Assembly (NCBI RefSeq): GCF_934636505.1
Contig: NZ_CAKUAL010000006.1
Coordinates: 1 to 52,575, forward strand
DNA: 52,575 bases
Direction: 5' to 3'
Origin: an uncultured Ellagibacter sp.
GTDB lineage: Bacteria > Actinomycetota > Coriobacteriia > Coriobacteriales > Eggerthellaceae
Positions 10,392 through 19,112 of the stretch are shown here, piece by piece; the first letter of the stretch is position 1; each line of letters starts with the position of its first letter. A model generated the notes under the pieces. It searched no databases and had not been told where the DNA came from. It was given only the letters and a program-made list of their open reading frames with translations. A program made the translations under genes and the position numbers.

Positions 10392-11727
10392 TGACTTCTC
10401 CCCCAAACTTCCATCCGGCCAAGCGGTCGGCGGCGATGTCGATATCGAGATAATCCTCGCGTCCATCCATCAGGCGCGAGAAGGCGGTGAACAGGTAGTG
10501 CGCGTCGGTCGGTCCGGGCGACGCCTCGGGGTGGTACTGCACCGAGAACGCCGGGATGTCAAGAAACGCGATGCCCTCGGCGGTGCCGTCGTTCAAGTTC
10601 ACATGCGTGAGCTGGATGCGGCCGAACTTCTCGTTGCGCACAACGGGCGCCACGCGCTTCTCGACCCAGAAGCGCAGGTCGTCGCGATGCTCGGTCTCTC
10701 CTGCCGACTCCTCGGGGATAAGCTCGCCGAGCGTCGGGAACAGAAGGCCGAACCCGTGGTTTTGCGCGGTGATCTCGACACGGTGAGTGCGCAGGTTCAT
10801 GACGGGGTGGTTGCCGCCGCGATGGCCGAACTTGAGCTTCTCGATCTGAGCGCCCGCGGCCTTCGACATCATCTGGTGCCCAAGGCAGATGCCAAAGACG
10901 GGAACTTTGCCGAGCAGCTTTTCGACCTGGGTATACGTGCCCGAAACAGCATCAGGATCGCCGGGGCCGTTAGAGAGGAACACGCCGTCGGGGTTCATCG
11001 CAAGGACGTCCTCAGCGGGAGTGTCCCAGGGAACAGCGGTAAGCTCGCAGCCCACGCGCACGAGGTTCTGGAAGATGGAGAGCTTCGCGCCGCAATCGTA
11101 GGCGACGACCTTGTACTTCGCAGGCGCGGGCGCCGAGAGCGCGAACGCCTGGGTTTTCGGCAGGTCATCGATGCCGAAGGTTGCCTTCTCGGAGCGAGAG
11201 ACCGTCTCGGCGAGGTTAACGCCGACGATAGATTCGCTTGAGCGAACCTTCGCAAGGAGGCTCTCAACGTCGGTGTCGAGCGTGGAGAGCACCGCGCGCT
11301 GGGCACCGTTGTCGCGCACGTGGCGAACGAGCGCGCGCGTGTCGACGCCCTCGATGGCGACGACGTTGTTCTCACGCAGGAAGTCGGGCAGCGAAAGCTC
11401 GCTGCGCCAGTTAGAGGGCACCTGGCACATGTCGCGCACGACGAGCCCGCGCAACGCCGGCTTCTCGGACTGACAGTCCTCGCGGTTCACACCGTAGTTG
11501 CCGATCTGGGGGTAGGTCATCGTGATGATCTGGCCTGCGTAGCTCGGGTCGGTAATCACCTCGAGGTAGCCCTCCAGAGAGGTGTTGAAGCAGATTTCGC
11601 CGAACACTTCGCCCTGCGCCGCGCAAGAGGTGCCGCTGAACACGGCGCCGTCTTCGAGCACGAGCAGCGCCGGTGCACCGAGCGGCTTCGAGGTGTTCTC
11701 GAGCAGCTTTTTCGTGATCTCGCTCAC
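10384..11727 (-). CDS. carA: carbamoyl-phosphate synthase small (glutaminase) subunit
   Basis: Hydrolyses glutamine and passes ammonia to CarB. The 447-residue protein has the CarA N-terminal domain ('LVLEDGAVFSGTSCAAQGEV', 'CFNTSLEGYLEVITDPSY') and a class I amidotransferase domain with nucleophile Cys in 'VFGICLGHQ' and His-Glu in 'SVQYHPEASPGPTD'. It is longer than most CarA proteins because about 35 residues (including 'PEESAGETEHRDDLRFWVEK') are inserted between 'ITAQNHGF' and 'LTHVNLNDGT'. The carB start overlaps its stop by 8 nt; a 73-nt gap with a small hairpin (11747-11762) separates it from pyrC. Confidence 0.96.
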
Positions 11728-11746
11728 ATCGTTCCTTTCCGTTCAA

Positions 11747-11762
11747 GCCCGCCATCGCGGGC
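11747..11762 (-). other. small intercistronic hairpin between pyrC and carA
   Basis: GCCCGC and GCGGGC are separated by a 4-nt loop in the 73-nt pyrC-carA gap, the only gap above 10 nt inside the operon. There is no T-tract, so mRNA processing or a differential-stability role is more likely than termination. Confidence 0.3.
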
Positions 11763-11800
11763 GTCATCCGCTATCGTATCGAAATCGCCGTAAAGGCGCC

Positions 11801-13105
11801 TTACTTTTTGACCGTGGAGCAAACCACGCCGTCTTCCATCGTCGCGTAACCGCCGACGAACACGTCGGTCGCGCGCCCACGAAGGTCCCACCCGACAAAC
11901 GGCGTGTTCTGCGCCTTCGAGCAGAAGTCGTCTTTGGCAACCGTCCACTCCGCGTCGGGGTCGATGACCGTCAAATCGGCGATAGAGCCCGGCTCGATGG
12001 CCACGCGCTCGTCTCGCAGGATCGTCCGAGGGTTCACAGCCATGAGCTCGACGAGACGGTTCAAACCGATCACGCCCTCGCCAACCATATGGGTGAGCAT
12101 GAGGCCGAGCGAGGTCTCGATGCCCGTCATCCCGAAGGGGGCTAGCTCGAACTCGCGATCCTTCTCGTAGGTCGCGTGCGGCGCGTGATCGGTAACGATG
12201 GCATCGACCGTGCCATCGGCAAGACCGGCGCGAAGCGCAGCGACATCAGCCTTCGTGCGAAGCGGCGGGTTCACCTTGTAGTTCGTATCGTAGTCCTCGC
12301 CGATCATCGAGTCGTCGAGAAGCAGATGGTGCGGCGTGACCTCGCAGGTGACGGGCAGCCCCTCGGCTTTGGCGGCGCGAATGAGCTCGAGCCCGCGCGC
12401 GGTTGTCACGTGTTGCGCGTGGAAATGGCATCCCGTCAGGCGGCAAAGCGCGATATCGCGCATGATTTCGAGTTCCTCGCCTTCCGCGGGCCAACCTAAA
12501 AGGCCGAGGCGTGTGGAGCATTCCCCTTCGTTCACCTGGCCCGCGCCCACGAGACCCTCGTCTTGGCAGTGGCACATGACGACGCGGTCGAACTGCTTGG
12601 CGTAGTCCATCGTGCGGCGCATCATACCCGAGTCCTGCACGCCGCGGCCGTCGTCGGTGAACGCGACAGCGCCGTGAGCGACCATGTCCCCCATCTCAGA
12701 GAGCACCTCGCCTTTGAGCCCCTGCGTAAGCGCGCCCGACACGAGCACGCGACAGAAGCCGACTTCAGAGGCCTTGCGCTGCACGTATTCCACGATGGTC
12801 GCGTTATCGCAGACGGGGTTCGTGTTCGGCATCGCGCATACCGCGGTGAAGCCGCCGTGCGCCGCCGCCTTCGTCTCCGACTCGATGTCGCCTTTGTACT
12901 CGAATCCGGGATCGCGCAGGTGAACGTGCATGTCGACCAGGCCGGGAACGACGATTTTTCCCGTAAGGTCGCGCTCGATGCCCTTCGGCATCTCAAGGTC
13001 GTGGCCGATTTCCACGATGCGGCCATCGCGGATCAGGATGTCAGCGACCTCATCGAGCCCAACCTGGGGGTCGAGAAGCCGCGCGTTCTTAAGCATCAAC
13101 GCCAT
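11801..13105 (-). CDS. pyrC: dihydroorotase (class I)
   Basis: Cyclises carbamoyl aspartate to dihydroorotate. The 434-residue amidohydrolase has the first zinc site 'DMHVHLRDPGFEYKGD', substrate-binding 'CAMPNTNPV', further ligands in 'HCQDEGL' and 'HAQHVTTARGLELI', the active-site aspartate in 'AIVTDHAPHA' and 'FGMTGIET'. Length and motifs match the long (class I) dihydroorotases found in Gram-positives. The start lies 17 nt inside the pyrB 3' end. All metal ligands are present, so it should be an active enzyme rather than a PyrC-like scaffold. Confidence 0.96.
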   Translation of the reverse strand: MALMLKNARLLDPQVGLDEVADILIRDGRIVEIGHDLEMPKGIERDLTGKIVVPGLVDMHVHLRDPGFEYKGDIESETKAAAHGGFTAVCAMPNTNPVCDNATIVEYVQRKASEVGFCRVLVSGALTQGLKGEVLSEMGDMVAHGAVAFTDDGRGVQDSGMMRRTMDYAKQFDRVVMCHCQDEGLVGAGQVNEGECSTRLGLLGWPAEGEELEIMRDIALCRLTGCHFHAQHVTTARGLELIRAAKAEGLPVTCEVTPHHLLLDDSMIGEDYDTNYKVNPPLRTKADVAALRAGLADGTVDAIVTDHAPHATYEKDREFELAPFGMTGIETSLGLMLTHMVGEGVIGLNRLVELMAVNPRTILRDERVAIEPGSIADLTVIDPDAEWTVAKDDFCSKAQNTPFVGWDLRGRATDVFVGGYATMEDGVVCSTVKK

Positions 13106-14033
13106 TGTCGGTTCCTCCTAACAGCAGATAGAGAACGGCCATGCGGACGAGCACGCCGGAATAGACCTGGTCCAAGATGACGGAGCGCTGCGGGTGGTCG
13201 CACATGTAGTCGTCGAGCTCGACGCCGCGGTTTACAGGGCCTGGATGACAAACGATAGCTTCGGGCCGCATGAGCTTCTCACGCTCCTCAGTCAGGCCGA
13301 AGAGCAGGTTGTACTCGCGAAGACTCGGGTACGGCGCGCCCTCGAGGCGCTCGCGCTGGATGCGCAGCATGTATACCACGTCGAGCTCGGGCAGCGCCGC
13401 GTCGAGGTCGCACGTGATTTCATCGGCCCCTAAGATTTCGGGAGCTGCCGGCATAAGCGTCGGCGGCGCGATGACGGTGACATGGGCGCCCATAATCTTG
13501 AGCGCGGGAATGAGCGAGCCGCAGACGCGCGAATGGCCGATGTCTCCGACGATGCCGACGCGAAGGCCCTCGATGCGGTCGAAACGCTCGCGAATGGTGT
13601 ACAGGTCGAGCAGTGCTTGCGTAGGATGCTGATGCTTGCCGTCACCTGCGCAGATGACGGAGACGCCGGAAACATCGGCGACCTTGCGCGGCGCTCCCGC
13701 GTGCTTGTCGCGCACGACGATGGCATCGATCTTGTACGAGCAAAGCGTCTGCACGGTGTCGCGCAAGCTCTCGCCCTTCACCGTAGAGGTGGAAGACCCA
13801 CCGAAGTTGAGCGTATCGCATGACAGGCGCTTCTCGGCGAGCTCGAACGACGAGCGCGTGCGGGTCGAAGGCTCGTTGAACATGTTCACGACGGTGAAGC
13901 CCTTGAGCGTCGGTACCTTCTTGATGCGCCGCTCGTTCACCGCGCGGAAACTTGCGGCGGTATCGAGAATCCGCGTGATGTCTTCGGCGGAGTAGTCGGA
14001 GATGTTGATGAGGTGCTTGTGGTTGAAGGCCAT
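13089..14033 (-). CDS. pyrB: aspartate carbamoyltransferase catalytic subunit
   Basis: Joins carbamoyl phosphate to aspartate, the committed step. The 314-residue protein shows the carbamoyl-phosphate loop 'EPSTRTRSSFELAEKRL', 'GKHQHPTQALLDLYTIRE', 'VGDIGHSRV' and the aspartate-binding 'CHPGPVNRGVELDDYM'. No pyrI regulatory-chain gene follows, so control is probably through PyrR rather than by a regulatory subunit. The start is 5 nt after the pyrR stop and the 3' end overlaps pyrC by 17 nt. Confidence 0.96.
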   Translation of the reverse strand: MAFNHKHLINISDYSAEDITRILDTAASFRAVNERRIKKVPTLKGFTVVNMFNEPSTRTRSSFELAEKRLSCDTLNFGGSSTSTVKGESLRDTVQTLCSYKIDAIVVRDKHAGAPRKVADVSGVSVICAGDGKHQHPTQALLDLYTIRERFDRIEGLRVGIVGDIGHSRVCGSLIPALKIMGAHVTVIAPPTLMPAAPEILGADEITCDLDAALPELDVVYMLRIQRERLEGAPYPSLREYNLLFGLTEEREKLMRPEAIVCHPGPVNRGVELDDYMCDHPQRSVILDQVYSGVLVRMAVLYLLLGGTDNGVDA

Positions 14034-14038
14034 GGTTG

Positions 14039-14647
14039 CTACGCCTCACTTTCCTGGGGCTGTTCAGCGCCAAGCGGGGCGGAACCCGCACGGTCCCCTG
14101 GCGCCATCTCGAGGACCTCGACGGCAGAGACGCCATCGACTTCCTCCAAAAAGAGGCGGACGTTCTCGTGCGAAGAGGAAGGGACGTTCTTGCCGACGAA
14201 ATCGGCGCGGATGGGAAGCTCGCGGTGCCCTCGGTCGACGAGGACTGCAAGCTGCACGCAGGAGGGGCGGCCGAAATCGCTCAGCGCATCGAGCGCCGCG
14301 CGGATGGTGCGGCCGGTGAACAGGACGTCGTCGACAAGCACGACGGTCAGTCCGTCGATGTCGAAGCGGATGTCGGTCGAGTGGACCTCGGGGGAAAGAT
14401 GCGTCGCGAAATCATCGCGATAGAAGCTGATGTCGAGCGCGCCAAGCGGTACGTCGGTGCCCTCGATCTGCTTGATCTTGCTCGCAAGGCGATGAGCGAG
14501 CAGGTCGCCTCGGGTGAGGATTCCGACCAAGGCGATGTTCGAGGCACCATGGTTAGCCTCGAGAATCTGGTGCGCGATGCGCGTGAGCGATCGCTCCATT
14601 TCGTCTGCGTCCATACAGACGGATTTCACTGTTCTAGTATCTGTCAT
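14039..14647 (-). CDS. pyrR: pyrimidine operon regulator / uracil phosphoribosyltransferase PyrR
   Basis: PyrR binds a hairpin in pyr mRNA when UMP is high and shuts down the operon; many forms also have UPRTase activity. The family start is 'MTDTRTVKSVCMDADEMERS' at 14647, preceded by an AGAGGG ribosome-binding site, giving 202 residues. The PRPP-binding loop is 'VVLVDDVLFTGRTIRAALDA' and the basic RNA-face segment 'VGILTRGDLLAHRLA' is present. A C-terminal tail of about 25 residues, rich in Ala, Gly and Glu, extends beyond usual PyrR. First gene of the operon; its likely RNA target lies in the leader at 14699-14752. Confidence 0.94.
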   Translation of the reverse strand: MTDTRTVKSVCMDADEMERSLTRIAHQILEANHGASNIALVGILTRGDLLAHRLASKIKQIEGTDVPLGALDISFYRDDFATHLSPEVHSTDIRFDIDGLTVVLVDDVLFTGRTIRAALDALSDFGRPSCVQLAVLVDRGHRELPIRADFVGKNVPSSSHENVRLFLEEVDGVSAVEVLEMAPGDRAGSAPLGAEQPQESEA

Positions 14648-14655
14648 TAGCACCC

Positions 14656-14752
14656 TCTTCCAATCAGGGATGCAGGCAGACCGCTCGGTTCTGCGATAGT
14701 GCGACTTCACCTGGGTGAATCGCTCGCACTCCTTGTCGGTCTCTCTGTACCG
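14656..14752 (-). promoter_or_regulatory. pyr operon leader with PyrR-type hairpin
   Basis: Read as minus-strand RNA, the leader first forms CGGU-ACAGAGAG-ACCG (14737-14752); the loop CAGAGAG matches the purine-rich CNGNGAG core of PyrR-binding loops. Next comes a strong hairpin with arms GUGCGA/UCGCAC and UUCAC/GUGAA (14699-14729). A third segment, GCAGAACCGAGCGGUCUGC, repeats ACCG and CGGU and could pair either with itself or with the first hairpin. This allows mutually exclusive folds before the pyrR ribosome-binding site. Pairing was judged by eye, without energies. Confidence 0.55.
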
Positions 14753-14772
14753 CTTTTAAAGGACTGCACGCA

Positions 14773-14778
14773 AGTATA
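14773..14778 (-). promoter_or_regulatory. -10 element of the pyr operon promoter
   Basis: TATACT on the minus strand, placing the transcript start near 14766 and giving a leader of about 120 nt. No clear -35 was found. Just upstream (14783-14805) a GC hairpin (TTCGCG/CGCGAA) could end transcripts arriving from the permease gene. Confidence 0.4.
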
Positions 14779-14811
14779 GGGCAGCTTCGCGCCGCGCGAA
14801 ACCCTGAAAAG

Positions 14812-16086
14812 CTACATTGGCGGAAAACGCACGATTAGATAGATTGCTGACACGGCGACGGTCGCGAGCATCGTGGGGAAGCCGACTTTGAAGAAGTGTG
14901 CGAACGTGATGACGTGGCCGTTCTTGCGCGAGATGTCGGACATGACGACGTTCGCCGACGCGCCGATCAAGGTGCCGTTGCCGCCGAGGCAGGCGCCGAG
15001 CGACACCGCCCACCACAGGGGCGCGACGTCCATGCCTGTCGCCTCCATGGACAGAAGGATCGGGATCATCGTGGCCACGAACGGGATGTTGTCGAGGAAG
15101 CTCGAGACGATGGCCGAGGCGAAGAGCAGCACGAGCATGGCGACGAAGGTCGAGCCGCCCGTGACGTCGATCAAGGCCTGCGCGAGCATGCCGATGACGC
15201 CGACCTCCGAGAGCGCGCCCACGATGATGAACAGGCCGGCGAAGAAGACGAGTGTGGTCCACTCGACGTGCGCGAGCGCCTCCTCGATGCGCTCGCCCGA
15301 GATCAGCATGAGGACGCCCGCCGCGGTGAGCGCGACGACGCAGGACTCGATGCCGAGCGAGCCGTGGGCCATGAAGCCCACGACGACGAGCGCGATCATG
15401 ACGACGCTCTGGCGCAGGAGGACGGGGTTCTTGATCTGCTCGCGCTCGTCGAGGCCGGTGAGCGCGTCCTTGTGCGCGTCGTCGACGTGGAGCTTTCGGC
15501 CGAACAGCAGGTAGAACAGCGCGAGCATCACGGCAAGCGAGAGCAGCGCCGCCGGGGTGTCGTAGAGGACGAAGTCGACGAACGAGTAGCCCGCCGCCGA
15601 GCCGATCATGATGTTGGGAGGGTCGCCGATGAGCGTTGCCGTGCCGCCGATGTTGGAGGCCATGATCTCGGCGAGGAAGAACGGCACCGCGTCGATGTCG
15701 AGCAGGCGGCACACCGTGATGGTCATGGGGCCGATGAGCAGGACCGTCGTCACGTTGTCGAGCAGGGCCGAGAGCAGCGCGGTCAGGCAGACGAAGAGCA
15801 CCATGACGTGCCAGGGGTTGCCCTTCGCGAGGCGCGCGCACTTGATGGCGAGGTACTCGAAGATGCCCGAGAGCTTCACCACGGCGACGAAGAGCATCAT
15901 GCCCAAAAGCACGCCGAGCGTGTTGAAGTCGACGTGGCCCATGGCCTGGTCGAAGGTGACGACGTGGACAACGAGCAGGATCATCGCGCCGACGATGGCG
16001 ACGAGCGCGCGGTGCACCTTCTCCGACATGATGGCGACCATCGCGACGACGAACACCACCACGGCCACAATCTGCATCAAGTCCAT
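14812..16086 (-). CDS. ArsB/NhaD/SLC13-superfamily ion permease
   Basis: 424 residues, nearly all membrane-embedded, about 11 segments. The two inverted repeats of the ion transporter superfamily are visible: 'LSALLDNVTTVLLIGP' with 'NIGGTATLIGDPPNIMIG' in the first half, and 'VSSFLDNIPFVATMIP' with 'CLGGNGTLIGASANVV' in the second. These Asn/Asp hairpins form the substrate and ion site in ArsB-like and citrate/Na+ permeases. Substrate cannot be read from sequence: dicarboxylate, arsenite and Na+/H+ exchange are all possible, and no ars genes are nearby. It has its own likely promoter at 16121-16154 and is probably monocistronic. Confidence 0.85.
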   Translation of the reverse strand: MDLMQIVAVVVFVVAMVAIMSEKVHRALVAIVGAMILLVVHVVTFDQAMGHVDFNTLGVLLGMMLFVAVVKLSGIFEYLAIKCARLAKGNPWHVMVLFVCLTALLSALLDNVTTVLLIGPMTITVCRLLDIDAVPFFLAEIMASNIGGTATLIGDPPNIMIGSAAGYSFVDFVLYDTPAALLSLAVMLALFYLLFGRKLHVDDAHKDALTGLDEREQIKNPVLLRQSVVMIALVVVGFMAHGSLGIESCVVALTAAGVLMLISGERIEEALAHVEWTTLVFFAGLFIIVGALSEVGVIGMLAQALIDVTGGSTFVAMLVLLFASAIVSSFLDNIPFVATMIPILLSMEATGMDVAPLWWAVSLGACLGGNGTLIGASANVVMSDISRKNGHVITFAHFFKVGFPTMLATVAVSAIYLIVRFPPM

Positions 16087-16120
16087 ACTTCTACCCCGCT
16101 TGTACCGTGAATTGCAAAAA

Positions 16121-16154
16121 CGTTCGACATTATAGGAGTCTTTTGTTTCGAACG
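16121..16154 (-). promoter_or_regulatory. promoter with flanking inverted repeat upstream of the ion permease
   Basis: A perfect TATAAT (16129-16134, minus strand) is framed by CGTTCGA (16121-16127) and its complement TCGAACG (16148-16154). One arm falls at the start-site side of the -10 and the other at the -35 position, where no consensus -35 is present. This looks like an operator straddling the promoter. Confidence 0.5.
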
Positions 16155-16243
16155 TGCTAACAATTCCTAGCGGTATTCCGTAAACGGGGGTGCCGTTTCC
16201 GAAAGGGGCGTTTTAAAGTCACCTGCGCCGAGGCAGCTGCACC

Positions 16244-17059
16244 TTACTCTCCGAAGAAGGCGCGGGCTGTTCGCGCTGCGGGGAGATCCTTGCCATTGTC
16301 GGCGGCGAAGCGCATGCAGCCTGCTGCCGCATCGCGGTTGCCCGCCGCAGCGTGAAGCTCGCCTTCCTTGGCAGCATACACGACGCGCAAGCGCGTGCAC
16401 TGGTCGTGGTTGTCCCAGATGGAGCGGTAAAGCCCGATAAGCTTCGACTCGTCGTGGGCGAGTTCTGCCTGGGCGACCTCGCGCGACCATGAGAGATAGG
16501 CGCGGCGCTGCTGCGTGATAATATCATCCCCCAAGTTTGGCAGCGAGAGCGCCTCGTCGATGAGCGCAATCACCCGATTGTTGTCGAAGAGGCTCTTCAC
16601 CAGGGGAACCAGATCGGCGTACAGCGCGATTTTCGCCTCATCGGTGGGCGCGTCCTTCACGCTGTCTTGAATCATGAGGCCGAACTTCGCGGCGTCGCTC
16701 TTGCGGTCGACATTGATAAGCGCGCACGCGTAAAAGGACAAAAACCACGCGGGAAGCTCGCCCAAGGGCGGCTCGGCGGATTCCGCGATTTTCGACGAAC
16801 CTTCGAGGAAGGCCATAGCATCGCAGTCATCGTTGTAGAGGGAGACGAGCTTTTCGAGCTTAGCCTGCGCTGCGCGAGCAAACACGCGCGTGAAGACGAA
16901 CAAGCCGACGAGCAGCAGCACGACGGACACGCCCGCGCCCGCTGCGGTGAAGCCCATCGCGCGCCCCTCGATGTTCGACCAGATGAAGACCACGACGAGG
17001 GGAATGGCGACGGCAATAGCACAAGCCGCTATCTCATAGCGTTTAAAATACGTAAGCAC
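16244..17059 (-). CDS. membrane protein with C-terminal helical-repeat domain, unknown function
   Basis: Not recognised as a named family. Two adjacent membrane helices at the N-terminus ('AACAIAVAIPLVVVFIW' and 'GVSVVLLLVGLFVFTRVFA') are followed by about 200 residues of soluble, Ala/Asp-rich paired helices that look like TPR-type repeats. The start is uncertain: GTG at 17059 has GGGGAAGG about 10 nt upstream and is preferred. An upstream GTG at 17134 lies within the FNT gene and has no ribosome-binding site. It follows the FNT channel gene closely, so the two may be co-transcribed. A scaffold or assembly role is a guess. Confidence 0.6.
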   Translation of the reverse strand: MLTYFKRYEIAACAIAVAIPLVVVFIWSNIEGRAMGFTAAGAGVSVVLLLVGLFVFTRVFARAAQAKLEKLVSLYNDDCDAMAFLEGSSKIAESAEPPLGELPAWFLSFYACALINVDRKSDAAKFGLMIQDSVKDAPTDEAKIALYADLVPLVKSLFDNNRVIALIDEALSLPNLGDDIITQQRRAYLSWSREVAQAELAHDESKLIGLYRSIWDNHDQCTRLRVVYAAKEGELHAAAGNRDAAAGCMRFAADNGKDLPAARTARAFFGE

Positions 17060-17117
17060 GAACCTCACCCTTCCCCGTTTGACTGTTGAAAGGTAAGTGT
17101 AGCGTATGCGCGTGGGT

Positions 17118-17936
17118 TTACGCGCGATTCTCACGAGTTCGATACGCGAACCAATACGCCGTGCCGACCGCCACGCCGCCGACGATGTTGCCGAGCGTCG
17201 CGATGACGATGTTCACGACGAGCCCCGCGAGCGTGATCGCCCCCGAGTTGCCGACGCCGAGCATGTTCATGAGAAGCCCGCTCGGAAGGAAGAACATGTT
17301 CGCCACGCAGTGCTCGAACCCGCAGGCCACAAACGCAGTGATAGGAAGAAAGATGCCGAGCACCTTATCGACCACCGAGCGGGCGGAAAAGCCGATCCAC
17401 ACGGCCAGGCACACGAGCACGTTGCAGAGGATGCCCTTCGCGAAGATGGTGGCGGGTGCAAGTGAGGCCTTCGAGGAAGCAACGTTTACCATGGTCGTCC
17501 CGACCGCTCCCCCGTTCATCGCGCCCATCTGCGAGGCGCATACGAGGAACACGACGACGAGCGAGCCGGCAAGGTTTCCCAGCCACACAATCGCCCAGTT
17601 GCGCGCGAGCTGGCCTGAGCCGATCTTTTTCGAGAACAGCGAGCACACCATAAGCGAGTTGCCGGTGAAAAGCTCCGCGCCGCAGCAGAGCACGAGCACG
17701 AGGCCTAAGCAGAAGCAAGCGCCACCGCCAGCGCGTTGCACGGCGAAAGGAAGCGATGAATCGCTTGTGAACAGGCAAAAGAACATTGCGCCGAAGCCGA
17801 TGAAGGCGCCTGCGAGCATCGCGGCGACAAACATGCGGCCAGCGGGCATCGAGCCCTTCGAGATGCCGAGGGTCTCCGCCTTCGCCTCGGTTTGACCCGG
17901 GCTTAACGCATCGACGGAAATTGATTGATCTGCCAT
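17118..17936 (-). CDS. formate/nitrite transporter (FNT) family channel
   Basis: Six-helix pentameric channel for small monovalent anions such as formate, nitrite or hydrosulfide. The start is 'MADQSISVDALSPGQTEAKA' at 17936 with a GGGGGG ribosome-binding site, giving 272 residues. Family signatures are 'GAELFTGNSLMV' (loop around helix 2), 'LGNLAGSLVVVFLV' and the highly conserved 'ACGFEHCVANMFFLPSG' before helix 6. FocA and NirC cannot be told apart with certainty by eye; no formate lyase or nitrite reductase gene is adjacent. It is followed by the membrane/helical-repeat gene. Confidence 0.88.
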   Translation of the reverse strand: MADQSISVDALSPGQTEAKAETLGISKGSMPAGRMFVAAMLAGAFIGFGAMFFCLFTSDSSLPFAVQRAGGGACFCLGLVLVLCCGAELFTGNSLMVCSLFSKKIGSGQLARNWAIVWLGNLAGSLVVVFLVCASQMGAMNGGAVGTTMVNVASSKASLAPATIFAKGILCNVLVCLAVWIGFSARSVVDKVLGIFLPITAFVACGFEHCVANMFFLPSGLLMNMLGVGNSGAITLAGLVVNIVIATLGNIVGGVAVGTAYWFAYRTRENRA

Positions 17937-18364
17937 AATTCCCCCCATTTCCTGGAAAAGACAACAAGCACGCAAGCACCTTGCGGCGCCGATCACGTCG
18001 TTTCATGGAAATATTGGCGGAGATGCGTGCGAATCGAACACACCCAAGACGTTCTGCGCGCCTCACAGCGGCTTTGAAGGCCGCGGGGCCCACCAGGACC
18101 CATCCATCTCCAAGAAGAAAGCTTCCTAAAGCGTGACAATCATACCGCATGCCTGCGCGCAACCCCCGACCCGTTGAGCAAAGGGCGAATAATCCCGCCA
18201 ATGACACCACGGCGGGCGCAATTACGGGGGCACCTTAGCTACACAAGATATGCTTCCGTAATGCCGAACGGCACGAACATCAGCAAGGTCCCTACGAAAG
18301 GCACCGCAAGAAGCCGAAGCGGACAACACGGACATCAGCAGGCAAACGCAAAACGGGCAAAGCA
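17937..18364. other. non-coding stretch upstream of the FNT gene
   Basis: About 430 nt without a convincing gene. Short frames such as 18174-18368 on the plus strand lack a recognisable product. A TATGAT element (18139-18144, minus) might be the -10 of the FNT transcript, which would then have a leader of about 200 nt; no -35 is evident. Confidence 0.35.
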
Positions 18365-18925
18365 TTAGCGGCGGGCGGTGGCGAGCGCTTGCTTGACCTT
18401 CTCCATGTCGATGGGCTTGGCGAGATGCCCGTTCATGCCTGCATCGTGGGCTCGCTGGGCATCTTCGGCAAGTGCAGGGTCGCCCACGGTAAGGTCGCCG
18501 CGATCGGGCTTCACGTAGATGTAATAGCGCTCCTTGCCCGAAGGGTTCGTCGAGTAGAGAAGGTTCTCGGCTCGTTCGGGGGTATAGGAGATGTTCGACA
18601 TGAGGTCGATTTCCCCCGCCTCATGCTTGGCAATGAGCTCGGAGAACGTTCCCAGGACGTACTCGTATTTCCAGCCCTCGGTGTGGTAGGAAATGTCTTG
18701 CAGGTATTCGTATCCCCAGCCCGACATATACGTGTCGGGCGTTCAGGATTGGTAGTCCTGATTGTCGATGAGGTAGCCGACGCGAATCACTTTCGAGGAA
18801 GCCGCCTCGTCCTGAGATTGCCCCTGCTCGTCGGCCGAAGCCACTCCTAAGGTGCCGACGGATGCCAAGGAAAACGCGAGCACGGTCGCGAGAACGAAGC
18901 GCAACGCGATAGTACGTGACCTCAA
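18365..18925 (-). pseudogene. decayed hybrid sensor kinase (periplasmic-binding domain fused directly to receiver-domain end)
   Basis: The frame starts at TTG 18925 behind a GGAGGG site with a signal peptide ('LRFVLATVLAFSLASVGTLG') and enters a solute-binding-type sensor domain ('KVIRVGYLIDNQDYQS'). An in-frame TGA at 18743-18745 interrupts it; the same frame continues with 'TPDTYMSGWGYEYLQ' and 'LIAKHEAGEIDLMSNISYTP', typical of SBP_bac_3 sensors. After 'YYIYVKPDRGDLTVGDPA' it jumps to 'AHDAGMNGHLAKPIDMEKV', the end of a response-regulator receiver domain. The membrane helix, kinase core and most of the receiver are missing. So there is one nonsense mutation plus one large in-frame deletion; the gene is dead. 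Confidence 0.85.
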
Positions 18926-18987
18926 GGCACCCTCCGACCTACTGATAGCGTAATAGAAGTATCATAGCAGCAACTTGCAAGTAAAGA

Positions 18988-19020
18988 GGGCGCGGCACGC
19001 GAATCTCGCGTGCCGCGCCT
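18988..19020 (-). terminator. terminator of the 2-oxoacid oxidoreductase operon
   Basis: A stem of about 14 bp (GCGCGGCACGCGA with its complement) and 3-nt loop lies about 95 nt downstream of the gamma-subunit stop. On the minus strand it is followed by the modest T-rich CTTTACTT. Confidence 0.7.
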
Positions 19021-19112
19021 CAACTGGGGCTTCGCGTCAACCGTGCGCCTTTGAGGGTAAGAAGCTGCGGCGAAGGGTGTCCCTTTAGCGCCCCTCGCCG
19101 CGCCCGCTGCCC

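Noticed and set aside
16180..16200. AAACGG/CCGTTT hairpin after the membrane/helical-repeat gene as a terminator
   Set aside because: Short 6-bp stem with no T-tract; could be chance.
18174..18368. 64-codon plus-strand frame upstream of the sensor-kinase relic
   Set aside because: Basic, no recognisable fold, no ribosome-binding site.
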